In this document: piece by piece, positions 63,490 through 64,000 of the stretch | How the letters are laid out: the number at the start of each line of letters is the position of its first letter | How positions within the stretch are numbered: the stretch's first letter is position 1 | IMG/VR virus record: IMGVR_UViG_3300020390_000002 | Span: 1 to 64,000 of that record | From: a virus | DNA: 64,000 nucleotides | Direction: 5' to 3' (one strand) | The notes under the pieces: generated by a model | The model's input: only the letters and a program-made list of their open reading frames with translations | The model's database searches: none | What the model was told of the DNA's origin: nothing | Translations under genes and position numbers: made by a program

Positions 63490-64000
63490 TTTGCCTCCGC
63501 CAGCTTTCGCTGAATTTGTGTTCTTGAAAAGCCCAGTTCGCCAGCAATCTGATGAAGCGTTAAGCCCCGACCCTTCAGGTTCAGCGCTTGACTTACGTCA
63601 GCCGCAGTCATCCTTCGGAGCTTGCGTTTCTTGTCGGCTAGTGGCCCCGCTACGTGTTTGTATTTTTGCCCCGAGCAAACACGCCAGACGTAGGGCGCGG
63701 TCAACCCAGTTGATCGCGCTATTTCGTCATAAGTAGCTCCCCCCTCGCGTAGATTGCGAATCGTCACCACCTGGTCCGGGCGCAACTTCGACCAGCTCAA
63801 GTCGATGTCGCTCGGCTGCGTCCCGTGAACCAGCTTGTCGGCGCAGTTTTCAGAGGGTGTGCCGTAGCGGAGGTTTTCGATCCCGTCATTACCCGGCACG
63901 TTGTCACCGTGCAGAACGTAATAGCCGGCGGGACACTCGCCGAGGAATGCCTCCGCGACGAGCCTATGTCGAAACTCCCAGTGTCTAACGCCGTACAGGC
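63486..64000 (-). CDS. HNH homing endonuclease, C-terminal part (edge of window)
   Basis: At least 171 residues are visible; the gene continues past the right edge. The core HRLVAEAFLG, YYVLHGDN, GIENLRYGTPSENCADK, HG is a phage HNH type, followed by two helix-turn-helix units (YDEIARSTGLTAPYVWRV and LHQIAGELGFSRTQIQRKL) for DNA recognition. It ends by overlapping the start of the polymerase C-terminal gene, so translation of the polymerase fragment is coupled to it. Confidence 0.85.
   Translation of the reverse strand, partial: LYGVRHWEFRHRLVAEAFLGECPAGYYVLHGDNVPGNDGIENLRYGTPSENCADKLVHGTQPSDIDLSWSKLRPDQVVTIRNLREGGATYDEIARSTGLTAPYVWRVCSGQKYKHVAGPLADKKRKLRRMTAADVSQALNLKGRGLTLHQIAGELGFSRTQIQRKLAEAK

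Overview
The window is part of the genome of a large tailed double-stranded DNA phage (Caudoviricetes). It carries the packaging end (terminase small and large subunits, portal), an almost complete phage replication and recombination set, nucleotide metabolism genes, homing endonucleases, and dozens of short overlapping genes of unknown function. There are no rRNA or tRNA genes and no bacterial housekeeping genes. DNA is GC-rich with AT-richer islands near 4.0, 19.2-22.4 and 14.0 kb. Sigma70-like promoters, Shine-Dalgarno sites and rho-independent terminators point to a proteobacterial host. I cannot name the host or the phage.

Layout. 1-3.7 kb (minus): start of a post-portal protein cut by the window edge, portal, large terminase, small-terminase-like protein. 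4.3-8.9 kb (minus): a tightly overlapping cluster with two ParB-fold proteins, an ABC-type ATPase, a GNAT-fold acyltransferase-like protein and small zinc or regulatory proteins; I infer a role in DNA modification. 8.97-18.7 kb (plus): UvsW-like helicase, a transglycosylase with a small lipoprotein (lysis candidates), DHH phosphoesterase, RtcB RNA ligase, MazG-like protein, winged-helix and zinc-ribbon proteins. 18.7-25.5 kb: gene-poor, repeat-rich, with AT-richer islands; transcription converges here. 25.5-46.4 kb (minus): many small early-type genes, several in paralogous pairs, then a DEDD exonuclease, a P-loop kinase, thymidylate synthase with an internal HNH domain, a beta-sandwich-type lipoprotein and a second MazG/HisE-like protein. 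46.6-51.3 kb: both subunits of class I ribonucleotide reductase with a free HNH gene. 51.4-63.5 kb: RuvC-like resolvase, SbcC/SbcD (gp46/gp47-like), UvsX/RecA, a 5'-3' exonuclease, a gp32-like single-strand binding protein, and the C-terminal part of a DnaE-type polymerase fused to a uracil-DNA-glycosylase-like domain. That polymerase is interrupted at 63.49 kb by another HNH gene that runs off the window.

The most striking feature is a 16-bp palindrome, consensus AAGTCAGCGCTGACTT, repeated about 25 times, essentially always between genes and typically just upstream of an operon. Where a sigma70-type promoter can be read, the palindrome lies over the -35, in the -35/-10 spacer, or at the start of the transcript. 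That is the geometry of repressor operators, so a phage-wide regulon controlled by one dimeric DNA-binding protein is likely. A second promoter group has a CCGCGGA-like spacer instead. The replication, nucleotide and early-gene operons are nearly all under one or the other.

Other unusual points: three HNH insertions (inside thyA in frame, beside nrdB, inside the polymerase gene); four neighbouring proteins sharing a C-terminal RGSW-like tail; several tandem paralogue pairs; a 36-bp direct repeat joining two neighbouring genes; and a terminator whose hairpin contains the operator palindrome. All family names come from recognising sequence motifs by eye; no database search was run.
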